Shown: one piece after another, positions 8,961-15,732 of the stretch
Layout of the letters: each line of letters starts with the position of its first letter
Numbering within the stretch: the stretch's first letter is position 1
Source: an uncultured Prevotellaceae bacterium
GTDB lineage: Bacteria; Bacteroidota; Bacteroidia; Bacteroidales; Bacteroidaceae
Reading direction: 5' to 3'
Length of the DNA: 19,856 nt
Assembly: GCA_946539635.1 (NCBI GenBank)
Contig: CAMNHS010000008.1
Location: 1-19,856 of the forward strand
Made by a program: the position numbers and the translations under genes
Notes under the pieces: model-generated
Databases searched by the model: none
Told to the model about the DNA's origin: nothing
What the model saw: only the letters and a program-made list of their open reading frames with translations

Positions 8961-10474
8961 GCCTTTAATAATTCATCAATATGTTGACGACTGTTGCACA
9001 ATCTTGGGACTTTGTTTTGGCCTCCAAGTTTACCTTTTGAGGCAAGCCATGCAGTAAACTGTCCAGGACGAGCCTTTACAATCTGCAGTCTTATCATATT
9101 TATATCTTTGAAGCGCTTTGCCTCATAATCACTGTTCAATTCTTGCAACTTACTGTCCAATATATTAGCAAATTTCTCCAAATCATCGGGGTCTTTAGAG
9201 AATTCTATCAGCCATTGATGATGAGGTATCACCCCTTCAGACCTGAATACTGGGGCAGCAGTATATTCGCTTATCTCTGCTCCTGTCATCTCGCAAGCAT
9301 ATTGCAGTCCTCTCTCTGCATTATCAACGATAAGTTCCTCTCCAAAGGCATTGATAAAGCTCTTCGTACGACCCGTAATAACAAATTTATACGGTTTTAC
9401 CGAGGTAAATCGTATTGTATCTCCTATCATATAACGCCATAAACCACATGAAGTGGATATTATCATGGCATAGTTCTTTCCTACCTCAACGCCTTCTATT
9501 GGAACAACCGCATCAGAATTTGTCAGTTTTCCTTCATCATCTATGGCATCCATAGGAGCAAACTCATAAAAGACATCATAGTCGAGCATCAGAAGCATAG
9601 AAGATGATGTTGGATCATTCTGTATGCCAAAGAAACCTTCTGAAGCATTATATGTCTCCATATAGTGCATATCCTCCTTCAAAATGAGTTTTTCGTATGC
9701 CCTGCGATAAGGAGTGAATGCTATGCCTCCATGAAAGAACACCTCCAAGTTTGGCCATACATCGCGAAGATAGCGTTTGCCTGAAAGTTCTATCACTCTC
9801 AACAATACTGACATCATCCATGATGGCACACCACTAATATTTGTTATATTGGCATTAAGGCATTGTCGTGCGATGTTTTCACGTTTTTTTTCAAAATCGC
9901 TTATCAGAGCAGTCCTCTTGTCTGGCACTCTTATCAGGTTCACTAGAGGATTGATATTTTCTATTAGTATTGCCGACAAGTCGCCAACCAACGAGTTTGG
10001 AAGGTTATAGTTAGGGGCATGAGAACCACCCAATATCAAAGCTCTACCATCAAATAACTTCGATTTGCTATTATTCTGTAGATAGAAGGCTACCACATCT
10101 GTGCCACCAGCATAATGTATTCGCTTCAAACCATCTGCAGAAACAGGGATGAATTTTGACTTATCGTTTGTCGTTCCTGATGACTTTGCATACCATTTCA
10201 CCTGTCCTGGCCACAGTATGTCACGCTCTCCGTGACGCATTCTGTCTATATAACCCTTGAGGTCATCATAGGTGCTTACTGGCACACGTTTTCTGAACAT
10301 ATCATAGTGAAAGATATGCTCAAAATCGTGTTCCTGGCCAAAGAGTGTATCCTTTGCCTTGGTCACCAAACGGTTAAAAGCCTCCCTTTGCAGCATTTCC
10401 GGGTCGTAGAAGTGCCGCTCTAAGGTTTTCTGCCGCGAAATAAATCCTAACCGCGCTATTGAAGTCAAAAACAT
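8957..10474 (-). CDS. GH3-family acyl-acid amido synthetase-like protein
   Basis: GH3 proteins belong to the ANL adenylating superfamily. Plant members join amino acids to hormones such as jasmonate or auxin; the role of the bacterial versions is unknown. The 505-residue protein keeps the nucleotide-binding motifs: YAKSSGTTNDKSKF (SSGTT at 98-102), YNASEG (SEG at 278-280) and WRYMIGD (348-352, the YxxGD motif), followed by GRTKSFINAFGEEL (368-381) at the domain hinge. I place the start at the ATG at 10474 (MFLTSIARLG), which fits homologues as I recall them. A longer reading frame to 10582 is rejected because it runs through the tmRNA gene. This start is only two bases beyond the mature tmRNA 3' end, with no promoter or Shine-Dalgarno between them, so co-transcription with tmRNA is likely. 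Confidence 0.88.
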   Translation of the reverse strand: MFLTSIARLGFISRQKTLERHFYDPEMLQREAFNRLVTKAKDTLFGQEHDFEHIFHYDMFRKRVPVSTYDDLKGYIDRMRHGERDILWPGQVKWYAKSSGTTNDKSKFIPVSADGLKRIHYAGGTDVVAFYLQNNSKSKLFDGRALILGGSHAPNYNLPNSLVGDLSAILIENINPLVNLIRVPDKRTALISDFEKKRENIARQCLNANITNISGVPSWMMSVLLRVIELSGKRYLRDVWPNLEVFFHGGIAFTPYRRAYEKLILKEDMHYMETYNASEGFFGIQNDPTSSSMLLMLDYDVFYEFAPMDAIDDEGKLTNSDAVVPIEGVEVGKNYAMIISTSCGLWRYMIGDTIRFTSVKPYKFVITGRTKSFINAFGEELIVDNAERGLQYACEMTGAEISEYTAAPVFRSEGVIPHHQWLIEFSKDPDDLEKFANILDSKLQELNSDYEAKRFKDINMIRLQIVKARPGQFTAWLASKGKLGGQNKVPRLCNSRQHIDELLKA

Positions 10475-10476
10475 AG

Positions 10477-10874
10477 TGGAGCTGGGGAGAATCGAACTCC
10501 CGTCCAAACGGTGTGACCGTACGCTTTCTACATGCTTATTCTGGACTTCATTTTCGTGCAATACCAAGACCCAGACCACCAAGCATTGCCTTATCCTCTA
10601 AAATTTCACACAACCATCGAGGCTCTACCTGTGCTATTCCCGATATTTCTGCACCGCTATAACCAGTTAAGCCTCAGGAAGGAGGGCTCTGAGCGATGTC
10701 CCGTTTCTATGCCTTGCACAGAAATTAAGCAGACCTACTATACTTCGGTCTAAGCAGCGAGAGCGTAACGTGTTTCGCCAATTAAATTGTCGGCCGAAGT
10801 GATTATGGAGGACACAGCCGTAACTCCGCATGCTTACGCACCATCCCGGCCCGCTGTCAAATCCAGTCAACCCC
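10477..10874 (-). ncRNA. ssrA: tmRNA (transfer-messenger RNA)
   Basis: tmRNA rescues stalled ribosomes by acting first as alanyl-tRNA and then as the template for a degradation tag. On the minus strand the 5' end is GGGGTTG (10874-10868) and pairs with the 3' acceptor strand CAGCTCC (10484-10478, with two G-U pairs), followed by discriminator A (10477). The T arm is GGGAG-TTCGATT-CTCCC. The tag frame runs 10794-10750: GCC GAC AAT and on to TAG, encoding ADNLIGETRYALAA. The stop lies in a hairpin (AGACC with GGTCT), as in helix 5 of other tmRNAs. The length of 398 nt is normal for the one-piece form. CCA is not encoded. The exact resume codon (GCC or the following GAC) is uncertain. Confidence 0.95.
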
Positions 10875-10886
10875 AAAATAGTGCGC

Positions 10887-10900
10887 CCCTTAATTAAGGG
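10887..10900. repeat. 14-bp perfect palindrome in the tmRNA precursor leader
   Basis: CCCTTAATTAAGGG is a perfect palindrome lying 13-26 bases before the mature tmRNA 5' end and after the predicted transcription start near 10914. In RNA it could only form a hairpin with a small loop. It may help define the RNase P cleavage context or bind a protein as DNA. Function is unknown. Confidence 0.4.
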
Positions 10901-10918
10901 CATCATTAAATTCGTGTG

Positions 10919-10949
10919 CAAAGGTACAATTAAGTCACGAAAAATGCAA
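10919..10949 (-). promoter_or_regulatory. Promoter of tmRNA (and probably the GH3 operon)
   Basis: On the minus strand TTG (plus 10949-10947) and TACCTTTG (plus 10926-10919) are 20 nt apart, matching the Bacteroidota -33/-7 consensus. The start is expected near 10914, giving a leader of about 40 nt that RNase P would remove to make the mature 5' end at 10874. Confidence 0.78.
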
Positions 10950-10989
10950 GAAAAACTTGATTTTTTTCACTATATCTTTGGTATAAAGC

Positions 10990-11027
10990 AAAAATTATCC
11001 CCTATGATTGAATGTCATAGGGGATAA
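10990..11027 (-). terminator. Rho-independent terminator of the candidate small RNA
   Basis: A perfect 13-bp stem (TTATCCCCTATGA at 10995-11007 with TCATAGGGGATAA at 11015-11027) closes a seven-base loop. On the minus strand it is followed by a run of T (plus A at 10990-10994), while the plus-strand side runs into AAAAAGTG, so it works in the minus direction. It lies just upstream of the tmRNA promoter and would insulate it. Confidence 0.82.
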
Positions 11028-11199
11028 AAAGTGCCTTCACAGGCAAATAACTGAATAAACTTTTAATTTACATTAACCAAAAATAATGCCTTCACAGACT
11101 TCATTTTCAGTCTGATTATCTTATCTTCGCAGACAAAAATAATCATCGAACAAAAAAACTTTTATCATCACCTTGCTTTAGTGAATAAATCACATAGCG
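10990..11199 (-). ncRNA. Candidate small RNA with own promoter and terminator
   Basis: A minus-strand unit of about 210 nt is bounded by a good Bacteroidota promoter (11204-11234) and a strong intrinsic terminator (10990-11027), with no gene inside. The predicted RNA holds several hairpins. One has an outer GATTAT/ATAATC stem and an inner TTGTCT-GCGA-AGATAA stem. A second is CAGACT/AGTCTG around an eight-base loop. A third is CATTA/TAATG. A fourth is TGCCT-GTGA-AGGCA. The GCGA and GTGA loops are GNRA tetraloops. The size and isolated position resemble 6S RNA or the Bacteroidales-1 motif, but I cannot confirm either. A 15-codon frame beginning at the ATG of GGTGATGATAAA is too short to weigh. 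The 5' end is an estimate. Confidence 0.62.
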
Positions 11200-11203
11200 A
11201 GTG

Positions 11204-11234
11204 CAAAGGTAAGGTTTTCTGCCTACTTTTACAA
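11204..11234 (-). promoter_or_regulatory. Promoter of the candidate small RNA
   Basis: On the minus strand TTG (plus 11234-11232) and TACCTTTG (plus 11211-11204) are separated by exactly 20 nt. The -7 octamer and the spacing are identical to those of the tmRNA promoter. Transcription should begin near 11199. Confidence 0.72.
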
Positions 11235-11271
11235 CACTTCGCACAAAATGACAAACTTTTTTAACATCTAG

Positions 11272-11295
11272 CCCCCCCCGTTAACCCTTGTTAAC
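11272..11295. repeat. C8 tract joined to a GTTAAC inverted repeat
   Basis: Eight consecutive C (11272-11279) are followed at once by GTTAAC-CCTT-GTTAAC (11280-11295). The two GTTAAC copies can pair around a four-base loop. The C run stands out in an AT-rich background. No coding frame or promoter element crosses it. Confidence 0.5.
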
Positions 11296-11415
11296 ACAAG
11301 CAAGATGTAAATTCCATTTGATAACAAAAAAAATATTTTATACACAATACAAAATGATACCATTGTTCACAAAGAACTATCGTTACAAACAAAAAAGTTT
11401 CATACGCAGAAGAAA

Positions 11416-11459
11416 TTTTCCGTGCGGGACGGAAAAAGTTTCCGCTCGGGACGGAAAAA
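11416..11459. repeat. Two tandem palindromic repeats, 22-bp period
   Basis: Two 21-base units (11417-11437 and 11439-11459) match at 19 of 21 positions and are separated by one G. Each has TTTCCG and CGGAAA arms around a GC-rich centre (CGGGA shared). The first forms an 8-bp stem (TTTTCCGT 11416-11423 with ACGGAAAA 11429-11436), the second a 6-bp stem (11439-11444 with 11452-11457). The second unit ends three bases before a TAACTTTG element (11463-11470), so they could be operator sites for a dimeric regulator of nadA. Confidence 0.6.
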
Positions 11460-11462
11460 ATG

Positions 11463-11470
11463 TAACTTTG
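11463..11470 (+). promoter_or_regulatory. Possible distal nadA promoter (-7 element)
   Basis: TAACTTTG matches the Bacteroidota -7 consensus fully. The matching -33 position falls in TTTC/TTCC inside the second palindromic repeat, a poor match. If used, it would start transcription near 11475, and a protein on the repeats could control it. Confidence 0.35.
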
Positions 11471-11523
11471 GCTTCGCCGAACTTACTTTGCACTCGGAAT
11501 TAAAAAGAAAAATTAAATTTTCT

Positions 11524-11554
11524 TTTGTACTTCACTCATTTTTTTGTAACTTTG
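11524..11554 (+). promoter_or_regulatory. Main nadA operon promoter
   Basis: TTTG (11524-11527) and TAACTTTG (11547-11554) are 19 nt apart, an exact fit to the consensus. Transcription should start near 11559 and give an A-rich leader of about 23 nt to the ATG at 11582. A 9-bp AT-rich inverted repeat overlaps the -33 element. Confidence 0.75.
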
Positions 11555-11581
11555 CACGCGAAAAAAATTTACCCCAAAAAT

Positions 11582-12574
11582 ATGGAAACAAAACAGCTTA
11601 CCCCAGAGCGTGTGAAAGAGCTTCAAGCAGAGATACGCGAGTTGTGTGAAGAGAAGAATGCAGTAATACTTGCACACTACTACACTACTGGTGACATTCA
11701 GGAAGTAGCAGATTTCGTAGGTGACTCTTTGGCCCTTGCCCGTCAGGCAGCAGCAACAAATGCCGACATCATTGTGATGTGTGGTGTACACTTTATGGCC
11801 GAGACCTGTAAGCTTCTCTCGCCAAACAAGAAGGTTCTGGTGCCTGATCCTGATGCTGGATGCTCTCTTGCAGATAGCTGTAATGCTGAGGATTTGCGCA
11901 AATGGAAGGAGGAACATCCTGACCATCTCATAGTACAGTATGTCAATACTACTGCTGCTACGAAGGCTCTTACCGATGTGGTTGTAACCAGCGGCAATGC
12001 TAAAAAAGTTGTGGATCAGTTGCCTAAGAATGCAAAGATTCTCTTTGGTCCTGACTATAACCTCGGAGCATATATCAATTCCGTAACAGGACGAAATATG
12101 GAATTGTGGAATGGTGGCTGTCATGTTCATGAGCGCTTCTCTGTTGAGGCAATAGCAAAGCTGAAGGCAGAACATCCAGAAGCTATCGTTATGGCACACT
12201 TGGAATGTAAAGCCCCTGTGCTCGCTATGGCTGACGTGAAGGGTTCTACAGCTGACATGATACGCTATGCAAAGCATGTGAGAAAAGAGAATAGCGTAAA
12301 GCGTTTAGACCCTCCAACTTTCATCGTAGCAACAGAGGCTGGCATCATGCACGAACTGAAGAGAATGTGTCCTGACTGTACATTCCTACCCGTTCCGCCA
12401 GAGATTTCTGAAGGGGCTACCTCATGCGGATGTAATGAGTGTCAGTATATGAAACTAAATACCCTCAAGAAACTGCGTAATTGCCTGCTCTTCGGAGCAC
12501 CTGAGGTGACTGTCAGCGAAGAAATAGCAAAAGATGCAGTAAAACCAATAAACAAAATGCTGAAACTTAGTTAA
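11582..12574 (+). CDS. nadA: Quinolinate synthase A
   Basis: NadA condenses iminoaspartate with dihydroxyacetone phosphate to make quinolinate for de novo NAD synthesis, using an oxygen-sensitive [4Fe-4S] cluster. The 330-residue protein is of normal length and covers the family throughout. The probable cluster ligands are Cys67 ([11 protein letters not shown]), Cys180 (WNGGCHVHE) and Cys287 ([13 protein letters not shown]). Other family motifs are [19 protein letters not shown] (31-49) and [11 protein letters not shown] (88-98). The ATG at 11582 ([10 protein letters not shown]) is chosen over frames reaching back to 11525, which would overlap the promoter. nadB and nadC are not adjacent. cysS begins 29 nt downstream, so nadA probably leads the operon. 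Confidence 0.96.
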   Translation: METKQLTPERVKELQAEIRELCEEKNAVILAHYYTTGDIQEVADFVGDSLALARQAAATNADIIVMCGVHFMAETCKLLSPNKKVLVPDPDAGCSLADSCNAEDLRKWKEEHPDHLIVQYVNTTAATKALTDVVVTSGNAKKVVDQLPKNAKILFGPDYNLGAYINSVTGRNMELWNGGCHVHERFSVEAIAKLKAEHPEAIVMAHLECKAPVLAMADVKGSTADMIRYAKHVRKENSVKRLDPPTFIVATEAGIMHELKRMCPDCTFLPVPPEISEGATSCGCNECQYMKLNTLKKLRNCLLFGAPEVTVSEEIAKDAVKPINKMLKLS

Positions 12575-12603
12575 GTTTAAGAATTAAAGCACAAAGACAA
12601 AAT

Positions 12604-14085
12604 ATGAAACAAACTTTTTTGATATACAACACCCTCACCCACAAGAAGGAGGCCTTTAAACCTATTAACCCAGGACATGTAGGAATGTATGTTTGCGGAC
12701 CTACAGTTTATGGCGATGCACATTTGGGACACGCTCGTCCTGCCATCACTTTCGACATACTTTTCCGCTACCTACAACACCTCGGATACAAGGTTCGCTA
12801 TGTACGCAACATTACTGATGTGGGCCACTTGGAGCACGATGCCGACGAAGGCGAGGACAAGATTGCAAAAAAGGCACGACTGGAGCAGTTGGAGCCAATG
12901 GAGATAGCACAATACTACACTCGCCGCTTCAATTCAGCTATGGAGAAGTTGAATGTGCTGCCACCATCTATCGAGCCTCATGCAACGGGCCATATCATTG
13001 AGCAACAGCAACTTGTGAAGGAGATACTTGACAACGGCTATGCTTATGTGAGCAATGGTTCGGTATATTTCGACATCGAGAAATACAATAAGGACTATAA
13101 GTATGGCATTCTCTCTGGCCGCACCCTCGAAAACATCAAGGATGCCTCTCGCGATACCCTTGCTGGAGTAGGTGAAAAGAAGAATCAAGCCGACTTTGCC
13201 CTGTGGAAGAAAGCACAGCCTGAGCACATCATGAGATGGCCTTCTCCTTGGAGCGATGGTTTCCCTGGTTGGCACTGCGAATGTACAGCCATGGGAAGGA
13301 AGTATCTGGGCGATGAGTTCGACATTCATGGTGGCGGTATGGACCTTGTGTTCCCTCATCACGAGTGCGAAATAGCTCAGGCACAGGCTTCTATGGGACA
13401 TCAGGCAGTGCACTACTGGATGCATAACAATATGATTACCATCAACGGACAGAAGATGGGTAAGTCATACAACAATTTCATCACCCTCGACCAGTTCTTC
13501 AAGGGCGAGCATGAGTTGCTGACGAAGCCATTCAGCCCAATGACAATACGTTTCTTCATCCTCTCAGCCCACTATCGTGGAACTGTGGACTTCTCAAGTG
13601 AGGCCCTCGAAGCAGCAGAAAAGGGATTTGCACGACTGATGAACGGACTGAAAGACCTGAAACGAATACAGCCAGCAAAGGGTTCAAGTCCTGAAATTAC
13701 TGCTTTCGTAAAAGAGTTGAATAACAAACTCTATGCAGCAATGAATGACGATATGCAGACACCTATCGTCATCAGCGAACTCTTTGAAGCTTGCCATCAG
13801 GTAAATCTATTGGTTGACAGAAAGGCAAAAATTAGTGCTGACGACCTGCAAGCTCTTTCTCAGACAATGCATCTTTGGATAGAAGATATCCTAGGCCTCA
13901 TCAACACTAACGACAATGGTGGTGACAACAAAGCCCTCGACAAGGTAATGCAGATGGTACTCGACATTCGCGCGAAGGCAAAAGCTGACAAAGATTGGGC
14001 TACATCAGACAAAATACGTGACGACCTCAACGAGGCAGGAATAATAATCAAAGACACTCCTGACGGAGCAATATGGGAAATCTAG
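12604..14085 (+). CDS. cysS: Cysteinyl-tRNA synthetase
   Basis: This class I synthetase charges tRNA-Cys in the cytoplasm. The 493-residue protein is somewhat longer than the 461-residue E. coli enzyme. It has the HIGH-type signature HLGHA (40-44) after [11 protein letters not shown] and the KMSKS-type signature as KMGKS (284-288). The zinc site is intact by spacing with E. coli: Cys31, Cys227 (ECTAMG), His252 and Glu256 (PHHECE). The C-terminal anticodon-binding DALR region and the [15 protein letters not shown] motif are present. The start ATG follows an A-rich leader. Its last 13 bases overlap the start of the U32 gene, which points to coupled translation. Confidence 0.97.
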   Translation: MKQTFLIYNTLTHKKEAFKPINPGHVGMYVCGPTVYGDAHLGHARPAITFDILFRYLQHLGYKVRYVRNITDVGHLEHDADEGEDKIAKKARLEQLEPMEIAQYYTRRFNSAMEKLNVLPPSIEPHATGHIIEQQQLVKEILDNGYAYVSNGSVYFDIEKYNKDYKYGILSGRTLENIKDASRDTLAGVGEKKNQADFALWKKAQPEHIMRWPSPWSDGFPGWHCECTAMGRKYLGDEFDIHGGGMDLVFPHHECEIAQAQASMGHQAVHYWMHNNMITINGQKMGKSYNNFITLDQFFKGEHELLTKPFSPMTIRFFILSAHYRGTVDFSSEALEAAEKGFARLMNGLKDLKRIQPAKGSSPEITAFVKELNNKLYAAMNDDMQTPIVISELFEACHQVNLLVDRKAKISADDLQALSQTMHLWIEDILGLINTNDNGGDNKALDKVMQMVLDIRAKAKADKDWATSDKIRDDLNEAGIIIKDTPDGAIWEI

Positions 14086-15317
14086 AGATAATGGCACCTG
14101 TAGGGTCAAGGGAATCCTTGGCCGCAGCTATCAATGCTGGAGCAGATAGCATCTACTTCGGCATTGGTAAACTGAATATGCGTGCCCATTCCGCATCAGC
14201 ATTCACCATCGATGATCTGCGTGAGATAGCCCAGTTGTGTGAGGAACACAACATAAAATCATATCTTACCGTAAACACCATCATCTATGGCGAAGATATT
14301 CCACAAATGCACGAAATCATCGATGCTGCCAAAGAGGCTAACATCAGCGCTGTAATAGCTTCCGATATAGCAGTAATGATGTATTGTCGCCAAGTTGGTC
14401 AAGAGGTACACCTTTCCACACAGCTGAACATCTCAAATATCGAAGCCCTACGTTTCTATGCCCAGTTTGCTGATGTCGTGGTATTGGCACGCGAACTGAA
14501 TATGGAGCAGGTGAAGGAAATACATGAACAAGCCTTGAAGGAAGGCATTTGTGGCCCATCAGGAAAACCTATCCGCATAGAGATGTTCTGTCATGGAGCC
14601 TTGTGTATGGCAATTTCCGGCAAGTGTTACCTATCTCTCCATAATGCCAACAGGAGTGCAAATCGAGGGGAGTGTGTGCAGATATGCAGACGAGGCTATG
14701 AGGTGAGAGATGCTGAAACAGGAAATGAACTCCTCGTCGATAACAAATATATCATGTCGCCAAAGGACCTTAAAACAATCCGTTTCATCGACAAGATGCT
14801 GGACGCAGGAGTAGAGGTTTTCAAGATTGAAGGTAGAGCACGAGGTCCTGAATATGTCGATACAGTCGTAAGATGTTACAAGGAGGCTATCGCTTCTGTT
14901 AAAGATGGAACCTTTACTGAAGAGAAAAAGGACCAATGGGATGAGCGACTGGCACGAGTATTTAACAGAGGATTCTGGGATGGCTACTACCAGGGACAGA
15001 CTTTGGGAGAATGGAATGAAGCATATGGCTCAAAAGCTACAGAAAAGAAAGTTTATGCTGCCAAAACCATAAAATATTTCTCCAAGATAGGAGTAGCAGA
15101 ATTCCAAGTAGAGGCACATGATATCAATATTGGAGACAAACTTCTCATTACAGGTCCTACCACAGGAGCATTATACATTGATGAGGTAAAAGAGATACGC
15201 TATGACCTCAAACCCGTCCAAACCGCAAAAAAAGGACAAAGAATAAGTATTGCCGTTCCAGATAAGGTAAGACCAAGTGACAAACTATTTATTTTAGAAA
15301 AAGAAAATGACAATTAA
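14073..15317 (+). CDS. U32-family protein, TrhP/YegQ type (tRNA U34 hydroxylation)
   Basis: U32 proteins were first called collagenase-like peptidases, but E. coli TrhP (YegQ) is needed for 5-hydroxylation of tRNA wobble uridine, and RlhA acts on 23S rRNA. This 414-residue protein has the TrhP length and layout: a TIM-barrel-like U32 domain to about residue 330 and a C-terminal U32_C beta domain. The U32 signature [19 protein letters not shown] is at 170-188. Cys178, Cys185, Cys201 and Cys205 (GECVQIC) could hold an Fe-S cluster, as in characterised relatives. It overlaps cysS by 13 nt and sufE by 11 nt. A peptidase role is possible by name only; no protease active site is visible. The subfamily is inferred from length and domain order. 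Confidence 0.88.
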   Translation: MGNLEIMAPVGSRESLAAAINAGADSIYFGIGKLNMRAHSASAFTIDDLREIAQLCEEHNIKSYLTVNTIIYGEDIPQMHEIIDAAKEANISAVIASDIAVMMYCRQVGQEVHLSTQLNISNIEALRFYAQFADVVVLARELNMEQVKEIHEQALKEGICGPSGKPIRIEMFCHGALCMAISGKCYLSLHNANRSANRGECVQICRRGYEVRDAETGNELLVDNKYIMSPKDLKTIRFIDKMLDAGVEVFKIEGRARGPEYVDTVVRCYKEAIASVKDGTFTEEKKDQWDERLARVFNRGFWDGYYQGQTLGEWNEAYGSKATEKKVYAAKTIKYFSKIGVAEFQVEAHDINIGDKLLITGPTTGALYIDEVKEIRYDLKPVQTAKKGQRISIAVPDKVRPSDKLFILEKENDN

Positions 15318-15732
15318 CGATATACAAGAAGAGATAATAGAAGAGTTCAGCGCCCTTGACGACTGGATGGATAAATACCAGTTGCTCATTGACCTTGGTG
15401 GCGAACAGGAACCTCTGGACGAGAAATACAAGACAGAGCAAAATATAATTGAAGGATGCCAGAGTCGTGTATGGATACAATGTGATGCTTCTGACGGAGA
15501 GAATGGTAAGATTTTACATTTCCAAGCGGATAGCGATGCTTTGATAGTAAAGGGTATCATAGCCTTGTTGATACGCGTCATCAATGACCAACCAGCAAAG
15601 GAGATATTGAATTCAGACTTCCATTTCATTGAAGCCATAGGCCTGAAAGACCACCTCTCCCCCACTCGCTCCAACGGACTTCTCGCAATGGTAAAACGTA
15701 TTAAAGCATACGCTCTTGCTTTCAGCGCTTAA
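15307..15732 (+). CDS. sufE: SufE-family sulfur-transfer protein
   Basis: SufE accepts persulfide sulfur from the cysteine desulfurase SufS and hands it to the Suf Fe-S scaffold. The protein has 141 residues, close to the 138 of E. coli SufE. The acceptor cysteine is Cys51 in EGCQSRVW, the same number and motif as in E. coli. The segment ALIVKGIIALLIRVINDQPAKEIL (79-102) and the C-terminal SNGLLAMVKRIKAYA are also typical. No sufS, sufB, sufC or sufD is in the window, so the partner genes lie elsewhere. The start overlaps the U32 gene by 11 nt and the end overlaps the helicase frame by 17 nt. Confidence 0.95.
   Translation: MTINDIQEEIIEEFSALDDWMDKYQLLIDLGGEQEPLDEKYKTEQNIIEGCQSRVWIQCDASDGENGKILHFQADSDALIVKGIIALLIRVINDQPAKEILNSDFHFIEAIGLKDHLSPTRSNGLLAMVKRIKAYALAFSA

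Larger units (their letters stand above)
10875..11581. other. 707-base intergenic region rich in signals
   Basis: There is no credible protein gene here; frames are short and lack coding character. From left to right it contains the tmRNA leader palindrome, the tmRNA promoter, a minus-strand terminator, a candidate small RNA and its promoter, a C8 tract with a GTTAAC inverted repeat, two near-identical palindromic repeats, a 9-bp AT-rich inverted repeat (11503-11511 with 11518-11526), and the nadA promoter(s). In roughly 11300-11412 I see only AT-rich sequence. Confidence 0.7.

Noticed and set aside
10475..10582. N-terminal extension of the GH3 frame
   Set aside because: These 36 codons translate the 3' part of tmRNA, including its T arm, and GH3 proteins as I recall them begin like the sequence from 10474.
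10667..11027. Short frames within tmRNA and the adjoining spacer (65-84 codons)
   Set aside because: They cross the tmRNA structure, its promoter or the terminator hairpin and show no domain.
11115..11168. Possible leader peptide MIKVFLFDDYFCLRR in the candidate small RNA
   Set aside because: It is only 15 codons, has a weak upstream AAGG, and no biosynthetic gene follows that an attenuator would control. AT-rich sequence easily gives such frames.
11525..11581. Upstream extension of nadA to a non-ATG start
   Set aside because: It would run through the -33/-7 promoter elements, and the known N-terminus of the family fits the ATG at 11582.
11513..12277. Long minus-strand reading frame (254 codons) opposite nadA
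   Set aside because: It is the shadow of nadA, which has clear family motifs throughout. The antisense translation is rich in Cys, His and Ser with no recognisable domain and no promoter.
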